Below are positions 8,025 to 15,508 of a stretch of DNA of 32,732 bases, one piece after another. A program made the translations under genes and the position numbers. Within the stretch, counting starts at the first letter, position 1. Each line of letters starts with the position of its first letter. Below the pieces are notes generated by a model, which did not search any database, was not told where the DNA came from, and saw only the letters and a list, made by a program, of their open reading frames with translations. Source of the DNA: Anaerolineae bacterium (lineage in GTDB: Bacteria; Chloroflexota; Anaerolineae; Anaerolineales; Villigracilaceae); NCBI GenBank assembly GCA_018648655.1, contig JABGQV010000105.1, positions 1-32,732 of the forward strand, given 5' to 3'.

Positions 8025-8755
8025 TCATAATGTTGCCTTTTTTCTGAAGGCGCTCGAAAACGGCAACAGGATCATCTACAGTTCCTTTCTTGTTTTCTTC
8101 CTGGCTAAGAGATGCACTAGAAAGCAATCTATAAATCATATAGTGCAGTTTCATCACAGTATATAAAAAAACTATATTAAGAATAAATGAGAAGAAGAGA
8201 ATCAGATTGTTTTTCTGAAAGGCAGCTGCACCATTTCCTTGAAGTAAATAATAAATATTATTCTAAGAAAACCATAAAAGAAAAAAACTATGGGGAAAAC
8301 AAAGCCCCCAAAGACCTTATCTTCAGGAAGGCGAATTTCATCAAAAGGCAATAATCCTGAAGCCAAGAACATAGCAGACAAGACCACGGAAGGAATAAGA
8401 ATACCAATCTCTCCTGTTCTGGCAAACAAGAAAGTCCATCCTAGCCAAGGAAGGATAAGAAGACTAGAGAATTTCTGATAAATTTCTTTATTGGGATACA
8501 AAAGAGATAAATATTTTAAAGACGCAGATATAAGAAAAATTACCCCTAAGAGTTTTTTTACGGCAAGAACTTCTTGATAGAAAGGTGTATTTTCAAATTT
8601 AAAAAAAGAACTGATAGAGATACTGTCCCTGAGGAAGATATGCCGCTTAGCAAATCACCTTGCAGATGGGGTGCAAGAAAAAAACTCTGCGCGCTGCCAG
8701 AAAGCAGGCTTGCAAATAAAAAATGATAAAAAAAACTACGGTGGTTTTTTTTCAT
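8025..8755 (-). pseudogene. Frame-broken polytopic membrane protein gene
   Basis: I recognise no family. Three open stretches in different frames join end to end into one membrane protein of about 240 aa. The first runs 8755-8558 and starts MKKNHRSFFYHFLFASLL. The second (about 8600-8202) includes FENTPFYQEVLAVKKLLGV, SSLLILPWLGWTFLF and ILIPSVVLSAMFLASGLLPF. The third (8262 onward) includes KNNLILFFSFILNIVFLY and GTVDDPVAVFERLQKK. Breaks fall at an A7 run (8601-8607), in an AT-rich stretch near 8245-8264, and at a T6 run (8038-8043), where a one-base change gives a natural stop at 8025-8027 before the terminator. The first stretch is uncertain: a change in the A-run after the ATG would instead read MKKTTVVFFIIFYLQACFLA. 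It follows gene 8774-9002 by 18 bp and may be co-transcribed with it. Confidence 0.6.
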
Positions 8756-8773
8756 CTGGGAGAGAAAAGTTTT

Positions 8774-9002
8774 TTAGTTCCTGTTTCTATTCAGAAAAGT
8801 GAAGAGAAGTGTGAGATTCTTTTTAGCTTCTTCTTGAGAAACCCCTCTTTTTCGAAGATAACGAAGTGCTCTATTGTATTTTTCTTCCTCTGAAGCCTGA
8901 GGGTTTTCACTGCTGTCCTCATAGAGCAACTTAAGAGCTTCTCTATACTCTGGTTTTTCAGCTAATGCTTTGATTTTCTGCGTTGTTGGATTTTGTACTC
9001 AT
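8774..9002 (-). pseudogene. Small charged protein gene with a single-base frameshift near its start
   Basis: The ATG at 9002 overlaps the stop of the upstream gene as ATGA, but its frame ends after 14 codons. The next frame is open for 74 codons and looks strongly coding: KIKALAEKPEYREALKLLYE, then EEEKYNRALRYLRKRG and VSQEEAKKNL, ending at TAA 8774-8776. Removing one A from the A4 run (8991-8994) would join both into a 75-residue, helix-rich, highly charged protein starting MSTNPTTQKIKAL. The segment was missed as an open reading frame because it has no start codon in the present frame. Alternatives are stop readthrough from the upstream gene, which is in the same frame, or a sequencing indel. 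Family unknown. Confidence 0.6.
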
Positions 9003-9373
9003 GGGTTTTGCTTTTTTTTAGGCGTTGCTGTAGCCTTAATAATCATATACCCCACAAAAGCCAAGCCTAATGCAAAGTTAGTATAGGAGTCTGGTAAAGG
9101 AGCAAAAAGTATAATCCCGCCTACAGCTCCAAGGATTTTGCCAATAGTGTTGATTTCTTTACGCCCAATCTTGAATGAGCTCTTTTCTTGACCAGCATTC
9201 AAAAGTACAGGTTTTTTTGTGGGTTCAGCAAAAGCTGGACTTCCCTCAGCAAAAAGGGTGGGCTTTTCAATATCAAAAATATCTTCGACGCTTATTTTTC
9301 GTATAATAATCGCCCCAATAGCTAGGGTAAGAGTAAAACCAATAAAAACTATCAGAAGGGTGCTTTCATTCAT
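8999..9373 (-). CDS. Small membrane protein of unknown function
   Basis: No family is recognised. The 124-residue protein has an N-terminal hydrophobic segment (LLIVFIGFTLTLAIGAIII), a soluble middle of about 55 residues with IEKPTLFAEGSPAFAEPTKK, and two further hydrophobic stretches (ILGAVGGIILFAPL and FALGLAFVGYMII), ending in a Lys/Pro tail. A TTTGGAGCCC ribosome site lies before the ATG, and a TATAAT sits about 35 bp upstream of the start, so the gene looks expressed. It is the first and only intact gene of a three-gene minus-strand unit. Its TGA stop overlaps the next ATG. Confidence 0.7.
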   Translation of the reverse strand: MNESTLLIVFIGFTLTLAIGAIIIRKISVEDIFDIEKPTLFAEGSPAFAEPTKKPVLLNAGQEKSSFKIGRKEINTIGKILGAVGGIILFAPLPDSYTNFALGLAFVGYMIIKATATPKKKQNP

Positions 9374-9412
9374 TTGGGCTCCAAAGAAATTTACTCAAAT
9401 AATTGCTTTATT

Positions 9413-9418
9413 ATACCC
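9413..9418 (-). promoter_or_regulatory. Candidate -10 box for the 8025-9373 gene set
   Basis: A perfect TATAAT on the minus strand lies about 40 bp before the ATG at 9373, giving a predicted leader of roughly 30 nt that holds the GGAG site. No good -35 box is visible at 16-18 bp; that region overlaps the tyrS terminator hairpin. Confidence 0.45.
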
Positions 9419-9425
9419 CCTGCTC

Positions 9426-9476
9426 AAAAGAGTGCCTAAGTCGCGCGCAAAAAACATATCGCCAACTTAGGCACTC
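9426..9476 (-). terminator. Terminator after tyrS
   Basis: A perfect 12-bp inverted repeat GAGTGCCTAAGT / ACTTAGGCACTC (9430-9441, 9465-9476) encloses a 23-nt loop. It is followed on the minus strand by TTTTG. It lies 11 bp after the tyrS stop. The loop is long and the T-tract short, so termination may be moderate. Confidence 0.7.
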
Positions 9477-9487
9477 CTATTTTACTA

Positions 9488-10699
9488 TTATTTCACACAT
9501 ACAAATTTCCGTTTACCAACTTGCAAAACACCAGGGTTTTGAAATTCAATCCGCACATCGTGCAACTTCTCGCCATCTAGCCGAATTGCATTTTGTTTTG
9601 CCATTCTATAGGCTTCTGATTTGCTCTCGACTAACTTTGTTGCAACTAATACATCTAAAAGTGTTTGGCCACTTTCTAGCTCGTATTCGGGCATATCATC
9701 TGGCACCGCTTTCTTTTGGAAGAGGGCTACAAAAGCATCTTCAGCAGGTTGAGAAGAGTCTTCTCCGTAGAAAATGCTGACGATTTCGCGGGCGAGAGAC
9801 ATCTTCACATCACGGGGATGTTTATTACCCGCACTAAGCTCACTCAAGAGCGTATCGATTTCAGACGGGGCAAATCGAGTCACAAGCCTATAATAGGATT
9901 CCATAGCAGAATCTGGAATAGACATCACTTTTCCGTACATATCTTCTGCGCCGGTATTGATGGGGACGATATTTCCTGTTGACTTCGACATCCGCTGAAT
10001 ACCATCAGTGCCGGGCAAGATGCCACAAATCACACCAACAAGGGGTTTTTGACCCATCGCTTCTTGAAGTTTACGCCCGCCCATCATGATATTGAAGAGT
10101 TGGTCGGTGCCGCCAATTTGCACGTCTGTTTCCATTGCAACAGCATCGTAACCTTGCATAAGAGGGTAAAAAGTTTCATGTAAGTAAATTGGCGTGCCCG
10201 ATTCCATACGCTTTGCAAAGTTTTCACGCGCCAAAAATTGCTGAATAGTGAAGTTTTGCCCCAAACGAATCAGGTCAACTAGTGTTAGTTTTGAGAGCCA
10301 TTCGCCATTATAGCGAACGATGGTTTTTTCTTTATCAAGCACACGAAAAGCCTGCTCAGAATAGGTTTCAGAGTTCGCCAAAATTGTCTCTTCGCTCAAA
10401 ATCGGACGTGCTTTATTTTTATCCGAAGGGTCACCAACCAACGCGGTATAGCTACCGATCAAGAAGGTTACTTCGTGTCCTAAATTTTGAAATTGGCGCA
10501 TTTTTCGCATTGAAATGGTGTGCCCTAAATGCAAATCGGTCGATGTTGGATCGTAACCACAATAAACACGTAAGGGCTTGCCCGTTTTTTCAGAAGCAAT
10601 CAATCGCTGGCGCAGTTCTTTCTCCATTGATCCCTTCATTTTCTCATCACCGTATTCTGTGCCTTGCATCAAAAGTTCAACTTGTTGATCTATATTCAT
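9488..10699 (-). CDS. tyrS: Tyrosyl-tRNA synthetase
   Basis: This class I aminoacyl-tRNA synthetase charges tRNA-Tyr. The 403-residue protein has a HIGH-type motif HLGH (57-60) in CGYDPTSTDLHLGH, the tyrosine-site region ETDVQIGGTDQLFN (190-203), a KMSKS-type motif written RMSKS (236-240) and a C-terminal S4 RNA-binding domain around LLDVLVATKLVESKSEAYRM. The arrangement fits the TyrZ/TyrRS-2 subgroup. The AAGGAAG ribosome site is good. No T-box leader is visible: the upstream 80 bp hold only a terminator for the preceding gene. The lysine-to-arginine change in the KMSKS loop is conservative and should leave the enzyme active. Confidence 0.96.
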   Translation of the reverse strand: MNIDQQVELLMQGTEYGDEKMKGSMEKELRQRLIASEKTGKPLRVYCGYDPTSTDLHLGHTISMRKMRQFQNLGHEVTFLIGSYTALVGDPSDKNKARPILSEETILANSETYSEQAFRVLDKEKTIVRYNGEWLSKLTLVDLIRLGQNFTIQQFLARENFAKRMESGTPIYLHETFYPLMQGYDAVAMETDVQIGGTDQLFNIMMGGRKLQEAMGQKPLVGVICGILPGTDGIQRMSKSTGNIVPINTGAEDMYGKVMSIPDSAMESYYRLVTRFAPSEIDTLLSELSAGNKHPRDVKMSLAREIVSIFYGEDSSQPAEDAFVALFQKKAVPDDMPEYELESGQTLLDVLVATKLVESKSEAYRMAKQNAIRLDGEKLHDVRIEFQNPGVLQVGKRKFVCVK

Positions 10700-10727
10700 T
10701 TTTCTTCCTTCGAAAATATTTATTTAT

Positions 10728-10765
10728 AAAAAAAATCGCATCACGCTTCAATATGCGAGATGCGA
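10728..10765 (-). terminator. Terminator between the PH-like membrane gene and tyrS
   Basis: On the minus strand a 7-bp stem TCGCATC / GATGCGA (10736-10742, 10759-10765), with possible inner CGC/GCG pairs, is followed at once by eight T. It lies 20 bp after the stop of the gene at 10785 and about 30 bp before the tyrS start. Confidence 0.8.
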
Positions 10766-10784
10766 AAATCACAAAACGCAAAAT

Positions 10785-11288
10785 TTACACACGGGAATAA
10801 TAATAACTACCCTTTTCTTCTTTTTCTAAACGCAATTTGGTCTTTTTTAGGATTTCTTTTAGCACATCATCACCCTCTACAAATCCTAGCCGTCCTGTTA
10901 CTTCTCCCTGATATTGGACTTCTCCGAGCGTACGAAATTCAAAATGAGATTCTTCGCCAATAAGTTGAACTGTTTTTCCCCATCGAGCGGGAATAACGTT
11001 AACGCTCTTGACCTCTTGCCAGTTCAGTGCCACTTGACGAATGCCGTTCTCAAACGCGATTCCGTTATCATCCAAACCCATCACCGTGCTGCGATCCATC
11101 CAGTTTCCAAAAGAAGTGCTAAGCGCAGCAAAAAACAAGAAGCCCCAAAAAACCCAAGCCACGGTGGGGATATTCCCCATAGCCCAAAACATAAAACCCA
11201 ACGCAATAGAAACGACAAGGGCAAAAACCCATGCGTTCAATTCTCCACGTCGAGAAATCAGTTCGGGACGAAATTCTTTATTTAACAT
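10785..11288 (-). CDS. Membrane protein with two TM helices and a PH-like domain
   Basis: The 167-residue protein has two hydrophobic helices (WVFALVVSIALGFMFWAM and VAWVFWGFLFFAAL) and a soluble C-terminal half. That half resembles bacterial PH-like (bPH/DUF304 type) domains: DNGIAFENGIRQVALNWQEV followed by a beta-rich stretch and a charged helix at the end. The precise function is unknown. A perfect TATAAT lies 7 nt before the ATG with no ribosome site, so the mRNA may be leaderless. It is flanked by terminators on both sides, so it appears to be a single-gene unit. Confidence 0.75.
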   Translation of the reverse strand: MLNKEFRPELISRRGELNAWVFALVVSIALGFMFWAMGNIPTVAWVFWGFLFFAALSTSFGNWMDRSTVMGLDDNGIAFENGIRQVALNWQEVKSVNVIPARWGKTVQLIGEESHFEFRTLGEVQYQGEVTGRLGFVEGDDVLKEILKKTKLRLEKEEKGSYYYSRV

Positions 11289-11295
11289 AAAAGCT

Positions 11296-11301
11296 ATTAT
11301 A
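11296..11301 (-). promoter_or_regulatory. -10 box 7 nt before the ATG of the PH-like gene
   Basis: A perfect TATAAT sits between a terminator hairpin (11306-11331) and the ATG at 11288. With a usual -10 to start-point distance the transcript would begin at or next to the ATG. The -35 region (TCTAAG at 17 bp) is poor. Confidence 0.6.
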
Positions 11302-11331
11302 CAACAAAAGCCCCTAATCTTAGAGGCTTTT
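11302..11331 (-). terminator. Terminator after the metallo-beta-lactamase-fold gene
   Basis: A near-perfect 12-bp stem AAAAGCCTCTAA / TTAGGGGCTTTT (11306-11331, one G-U pair) ends in TTTTGTTG on the minus strand. It lies about 50 bp after the stop at 11385. Confidence 0.75.
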
Positions 11332-11384
11332 CTTAGAGAATTTAAAGTTTGGTAGCAGCCTCCTAGACTGCTTTATCTTTTCTT

Positions 11385-12140
11385 CTAAAATTCCAGTTCC
11401 ATAAAATCTTCGGTAAGTTCAACCTCTCCATTAAAGTGTTTGCGCGCATCTTCGAGAAGATTTTCGTTCCAAAACTCTCCAGTAGGGTAATGAATAAGAT
11501 AAAGCTTTTTAGCCTCAGCTTTTGTCGCACATTCAGCAGCCTGTTTAGATGAGGAGTGTCCCAAAAAATCACCCGATGCCTCGTGGATTAGCGCATCTAC
11601 ACCATGCGCAAGGCGTAAAACTTCATTGCAAGGTTCAGTATCGCAAGAATAAGCGGCCACCTTGCCGCTCTCTTTAAATTCAACACGTAAGCCAATCGTC
11701 GGAATCATGTGACAAACTTCTGATGCATAAATATCGAAGTCCATGCAGCTCAAGAGAGGAGAGTATTTTTGGGAGGGAATCCTGTTAAATGTCACAGAGA
11801 AAAAGTTCGGCCACATATCCCAAGCAAAAGCATCCATCAGGTTTTCTAAACGCGTCAATGCATGATCTAATCCATAAATATTCAAAGGGTTTTCGCGTCC
11901 ACGTAACCACATATCCATCAATAATAGCGGGATCCCAGAAGCATGATCCGGATGAAAATGTGTCAGGACTAAGTCTGTAATATCATTAAAATTGACCCCA
12001 ACATCCTTCAAGCGAAAAATAGGGTTGCGAGGGCTATCAACCAAAACTTTACGCGTTTTTCCGACAATGACCATATGCGCATTTTCATGGTCTTTATCTG
12101 CGATCGCATTTGATGATCCTAAGATAATGATTTTTGCCAT
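11385..12140 (-). CDS. Metallo-beta-lactamase-fold hydrolase (RNase Z-like)
   Basis: This zinc hydrolase of the MBL superfamily has the main metal motif THFHPDHASG (HxHxDH at 61-66). Further likely ligands are His144 (EVCHMIP), Asp167 (YSCDTEPC), His217 (LYLIHYP) and a GHSSSKQAA segment with His195. The layout, with YSCDTEP and LIHEASG blocks, resembles RNase Z/ElaC-like or arylsulfatase-like members. At 251 aa it is shorter than typical tRNase Z, and no exosite arm is evident, so a small-molecule phosphodiesterase or esterase role is as likely. It starts 12 bp after the ABC exporter permease stop and is probably in the same transcript. Confidence 0.88.
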   Translation of the reverse strand: MAKIIILGSSNAIADKDHENAHMVIVGKTRKVLVDSPRNPIFRLKDVGVNFNDITDLVLTHFHPDHASGIPLLLMDMWLRGRENPLNIYGLDHALTRLENLMDAFAWDMWPNFFSVTFNRIPSQKYSPLLSCMDFDIYASEVCHMIPTIGLRVEFKESGKVAAYSCDTEPCNEVLRLAHGVDALIHEASGDFLGHSSSKQAAECATKAEAKKLYLIHYPTGEFWNENLLEDARKHFNGEVELTEDFMELEF

Positions 12141-12152
12141 ATTCTTCTAATC

Positions 12153-13592
12153 CTATTGCGTAAAATACAATAAAATTTTTGGTGTAATATACACCTCTAT
12201 CAGCGCGGAAATAAATAAAAGCGGCAGAACAATTCCTACGCCTATTTTCAGCCAATCTGAAATTGCGTGAATAAAAACTTCGCCCATTGTTCGCGAAGGA
12301 TTAGGTGTCACCATCACTGCACCAAAATAGAGAACGCCCGCACTCCCGAAAACTATAGCTGGAATTTCAAAAATGCCATGAGGCAAAACACCTGCTAAAA
12401 ATAAAGTTGTAGCTGGTAATCCAAATGCTTCAAGAACTGCAAAAAGCGCACCGAAAACACCAATATTAATCACAAATGCCAGCTCCCCTAAAATACCGAA
12501 AGAAAGTAATCCCAAGAGAAACATCACTAAAAGAGCTTGGACATTATGCGTAAAAATAAAGCCGAAGGTAATTTCTATCTCGTCCGATGGCAATCCTGCC
12601 GCTGCCTGAAATTCGTTGAGCGCATTCTTGATTTCTCCTTCAGAAAACGCTGCTCTTTCAATAATCTCAGCAGGCATTAAAGCAGATGTGATGTGATAAG
12701 CCCCGATGCTTCCGAGAATCGCTAGTGCGCTAAGAAGTATCAGGGGCATCTTCATCTTGCGCAAACTCCCGCGAACTTGGGCTTGATACCATTCAAGAGG
12801 CGTTTGTACTTCTCCCAAAAAAGATGTGCGAAAAGTGTGCCAAATCCATTTCAGGCTTATTGTATCTATCTCTCTACCCAAAAGATATTCACGCTGAAAA
12901 TGAGCTATCCCTACTCTAATTAACAAAACTGCCATAACCATTATTGCAAAAATTGCCAGCCAAAGAAGGTGATCATTTCCCCAAAAAACCAAAACGCTCT
13001 CACCCTGAATAAGGATAGCAACGGGCATAACAATAAAAGATGCTAAAAGATTAGCCGCCCGCACTGAAGTAGATTGGGTAGAAATAGCAATCGCGCCACT
13101 GACCATCAAGAAAGCATGCGCTGCCGCAAGGACCAAAAGCTCTATCATCAGGTTTGTTGGAGGCAAAGCTAAATCTTGTTTTTTAACCATAAAGAGATAA
13201 AAAGCAATAGAAGAATAACTTGCCAAAAGCGGAAAAATCACACCCACTAAAAACTTTCCTAAATAAAGTTGCCAATCAAGAAAAGGCGTTCCTAATAAAG
13301 CTTCAATCGTACCGCGCTCTTTCTCACCAACAAAAGATTCTAGTGCCACCACAAGAGAAACGGTAACGGGGAAAAAGCCAATGATAAGAATAGAAAAAGG
13401 GACTAAGCGATCTAGAATTAGCTCTCCGCCGTATTGATGTGCAAAAGAAACAGCTCGCCCAGCAACAACATTCATCAAAGGTGGGAAGATAAAAGTTAGA
13501 ATGAGTAAAGGAAAAAGAATGCGCCAATCTCGAAATTGATCCTTCAGTTCTCGTTGGGCCAACAACCAAACAGGCAAGAATTTCTCTTTCAT
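12153..13592 (-). CDS. ABC-2 type permease fused to a SpoIIM/DUF95-like membrane domain
   Basis: This is the membrane part of an ABC exporter (NatB-like). Residues ~1-230 match ABC-2 permeases: WLLAQRELKDQFRDWRILFP at the N-terminus, and GEKERGTIEALLGTPFLDWQ with its conserved glutamate-rich GTIE loop. Residues ~280-479 look like a stage II sporulation protein M (DUF95) domain: an FGFIFTHNVQALLVMFLLGL segment, then GVLPHGIFEIPAIVFGSAG, ending with a last TM. About 11-12 TM helices in total, 479 aa. Its ATG overlaps the ATPase stop by one base (TAATG). The fusion is read from motifs by eye, and the substrate is unknown. Confidence 0.82.
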   Translation of the reverse strand: MKEKFLPVWLLAQRELKDQFRDWRILFPLLILTFIFPPLMNVVAGRAVSFAHQYGGELILDRLVPFSILIIGFFPVTVSLVVALESFVGEKERGTIEALLGTPFLDWQLYLGKFLVGVIFPLLASYSSIAFYLFMVKKQDLALPPTNLMIELLVLAAAHAFLMVSGAIAISTQSTSVRAANLLASFIVMPVAILIQGESVLVFWGNDHLLWLAIFAIMVMAVLLIRVGIAHFQREYLLGREIDTISLKWIWHTFRTSFLGEVQTPLEWYQAQVRGSLRKMKMPLILLSALAILGSIGAYHITSALMPAEIIERAAFSEGEIKNALNEFQAAAGLPSDEIEITFGFIFTHNVQALLVMFLLGLLSFGILGELAFVINIGVFGALFAVLEAFGLPATTLFLAGVLPHGIFEIPAIVFGSAGVLYFGAVMVTPNPSRTMGEVFIHAISDWLKIGVGIVLPLLFISALIEVYITPKILLYFTQ

Positions 13593-14521
13593 TATTGCAT
13601 CTCCCTGTTTACTTCTGTCATCGCCTTAAGATAGACTTCTTCAAGCGTGCGTGAGGTTTTTTCTAAGGTTAGGATAGGGGCATCTTCTTTAGAAAGCTCA
13701 CTCAACAGGAAGGCATTATCCTTCGCAGGATTTTCCGTACGGAAGCGAAGCGTAGATGTAGTTTTTTCAAGAATTTCCATGCTTGCGGGTATTTTCAGCT
13801 TAGAGACATTATAGGGAGCAGAAAAACAAACTTCGTATTCTGCACTTCCTAAAACTTTATCCTTTAGAGCATCTAGGGTCCCCTTAAGGCGTATTTTTCC
13901 ACGATAAATAATTGCGATTTCATCAGCGAGCATTTCAGCTTCAGCCAAGTTATGTGTGCATATTACGATAGCACGTTTCGATGAACGCAAACTTGCAATT
14001 TCATCACGAACCAAGCGCGCGCTTTCAGGATCCATTGCAGATGTCGGTTCATCTAAGAGTAGAACCGGAGGCTCATGAATAAGCGTGCGCGCCAAGGCTA
14101 GTTTTTGCTTCATGCCTTTTGAATATTTCCCGATTCGCTCTTTTGCGACTTCAGCAAGGCCAAAATATTCAAGGAGATAGTCACTGCGTTTTTTACGTAA
14201 ATCGGCATCCAAACGGTAAATCTTACCGAAAAAGTCTAGGTATTCTACTGCTGTCATTCTCAGGTACAAACCATGTTGTTCAGTCAGCACGCCCACAGAA
14301 GAGCGTACCTGAGATGCTTCTTTTACGACATCATGCCCATTGACGCGCGCCCAACCCCGAGATGGCCGCAAGAGTCCAGTCAACATCCGAATTGTGGTTG
14401 TTTTTCCTGCTCCATTTTGCCCCAGCAAGGCTAAAATTTTTCCAGCTTTCACATCTAATTGAATATTATCGACCGCCCAAAAATCATTAAATTTTTTACC
14501 TAAATTTTCTGTTTGAATCAT
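13592..14521 (-). CDS. ABC-2 type exporter ATP-binding protein
   Basis: This ATPase of a NatA/CcmA-like exporter is coupled to the permease that follows. Walker A GQNGAGKTT (34-42), Q-loop GVLTEQHGLY, signature YSKGM (133-137, normal for this subgroup), Walker B VLLLDEP (153-159) and switch histidine in VICTHNLAEAE are all present. A DUF4162-like C-terminal domain follows and ends with TLEEVYLKAMTE. The reading frame is open to 14560; the start at 14521 is chosen because MIQTENLGKKF is the usual N-terminus and an AGGTGA ribosome site lies just upstream. Length is then 309 aa. Confidence 0.92.
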   Translation of the reverse strand: MIQTENLGKKFNDFWAVDNIQLDVKAGKILALLGQNGAGKTTTIRMLTGLLRPSRGWARVNGHDVVKEASQVRSSVGVLTEQHGLYLRMTAVEYLDFFGKIYRLDADLRKKRSDYLLEYFGLAEVAKERIGKYSKGMKQKLALARTLIHEPPVLLLDEPTSAMDPESARLVRDEIASLRSSKRAIVICTHNLAEAEMLADEIAIIYRGKIRLKGTLDALKDKVLGSAEYEVCFSAPYNVSKLKIPASMEILEKTTSTLRFRTENPAKDNAFLLSELSKEDAPILTLEKTSRTLEEVYLKAMTEVNREMQ

Positions 14522-14618
14522 TGGTTCACCTATAATAAAAAAGATGCTGCGGTCACTCAAGCAGGATAGCGGCGGTGGTAGGGATGGTCAATAAGACAAG
14601 AGTCCTTCTTAGCGTGCC

Positions 14619-15416
14619 CTATTCTTTTTTATCACGATGCCGAAAAAAGAGCGTGAAAGACGCAAGTAAAATAACGATCGCCATTACAGTTTGGTTTGCA
14701 TTTATGCCATTCAGCATGGAAGCGTCTAGACGCAGAAAATCGAGTAGAAAACGCCCTAAAGGGTAAATAATTAAATAGAGCAATAATATATCGCCTTTCT
14801 TGATTTTCTCCGGAAAACGACGTGGTATCCAAAGCAATAATGCCATATTGCCTAAATTCCATAGGGATTCGTAAAGAAAGAGAGGATGATAATAAGCCTG
14901 TTCCGCAAACCCACTCAGGCGATGTTGCACATCTATAAAAATCTTCCACGGGAGCGAGGTGGGTGCGCCATATAACTCTTGGTTTACAAAATTCCCCCAG
15001 CGCCCAATTGCCTGCGCTAAAGCAAGAGAAGGAGCGGCTATATCTGCCCACTGGAGGAATGAAAGTTTATTTTTGCGAGTGTAAATATATAGCGTCAGCA
15101 AACCACCAATAATAGCCCCTGGAATTCCCAAGCCGCCATTACGCGTATTGATTAAATCAAGAGGATGCGTAAGATAATATTCTGTTGTAAACCCTTGTGC
15201 TATAGAAGAAGGCGGGGGCGTAAAAACATGCCAAAGGCGCGCACCTATAATGCCTGCCACTAAAAGCCAGAGCATCATATCCCAGAGAATTTCAGGGTCT
15301 TGGCCACGCTTTTTAGCTTCTTTTTGAGCTAATAATACGCCAGCAAGTGCCCCCAGCATGAGAATAATGCCATAAAAACGAATTTCAAATGTGCCTATAA
15401 AAAAACTTTGAATCAT
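14619..15416 (-). CDS. lgt: Prolipoprotein diacylglyceryl transferase
   Basis: Lgt transfers diacylglycerol from phosphatidylglycerol to the lipobox cysteine of prolipoproteins in the cytoplasmic membrane. The 265-residue protein has about seven TM helices, a conserved periplasmic RNGGLGIPGAIIGG segment and the Lgt signature GRWGNFVNQELYG (138-150). The N-terminal FEIRFYGIILMLGALAG is also typical. It has an AGGTGA ribosome site. Lipoprotein precursors in the same window (5079-6104 and 23573-25996) are potential substrates. It stands alone between the phosphatidyltransferase (gap 92 bp) and the ABC exporter genes (gap 97 bp). Confidence 0.95.
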   Translation of the reverse strand: MIQSFFIGTFEIRFYGIILMLGALAGVLLAQKEAKKRGQDPEILWDMMLWLLVAGIIGARLWHVFTPPPSSIAQGFTTEYYLTHPLDLINTRNGGLGIPGAIIGGLLTLYIYTRKNKLSFLQWADIAAPSLALAQAIGRWGNFVNQELYGAPTSLPWKIFIDVQHRLSGFAEQAYYHPLFLYESLWNLGNMALLLWIPRRFPEKIKKGDILLLYLIIYPLGRFLLDFLRLDASMLNGINANQTVMAIVILLASFTLFFRHRDKKE

Positions 15417-15508
15417 TATTTCACCTATAAAAATACAAAGAAAAAATGAAAGCCCAAAACTATAGTTAAAAAGTTTAAGGCTTCATAGATCAGGGTATAT
15501 ACTTTTAT

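Noticed and set aside
7930-8157. 75-residue minus-strand frame running into ltaE
   Set aside because: It passes through the ltaE terminator and into antisense ltaE. Its N-terminal part is the tail of the frame-broken membrane gene, not a gene of its own.
8999-9003. TGA read as glycine or tryptophan (alternative code)
   Set aside because: The frame is open past this TGA, but TGA is used as an ordinary stop at many intact genes in the window (for example livM and the ATGA overlaps at 4262 and 19257), so a local frameshift is simpler.
9403-9780. 125-codon open frame on the + strand at the tyrS 3' end
   Set aside because: It crosses the tyrS terminator and the antisense of tyrS; composition is that of a shadow frame.
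10282-10800. 172-codon open frame on the + strand over tyrS
   Set aside because: It lies wholly antisense to tyrS and the terminator region, has no ribosome site, and its product has no recognisable features; tyrS is certain.
14532-14560. Promoter-like TTGAGT-17-TATTAT before the ABC exporter ATPase
   Set aside because: Its start point would fall about 4 nt before the ATG and downstream of a good AGGTG ribosome site, so the two signals conflict; probably one of them is chance.
15417-15508. Hairpin AAGCC / GGCTT between the phosphatidyltransferase and lgt as a terminator
   Set aside because: Only 5 bp of stem with a loop over 15 nt; not convincing.
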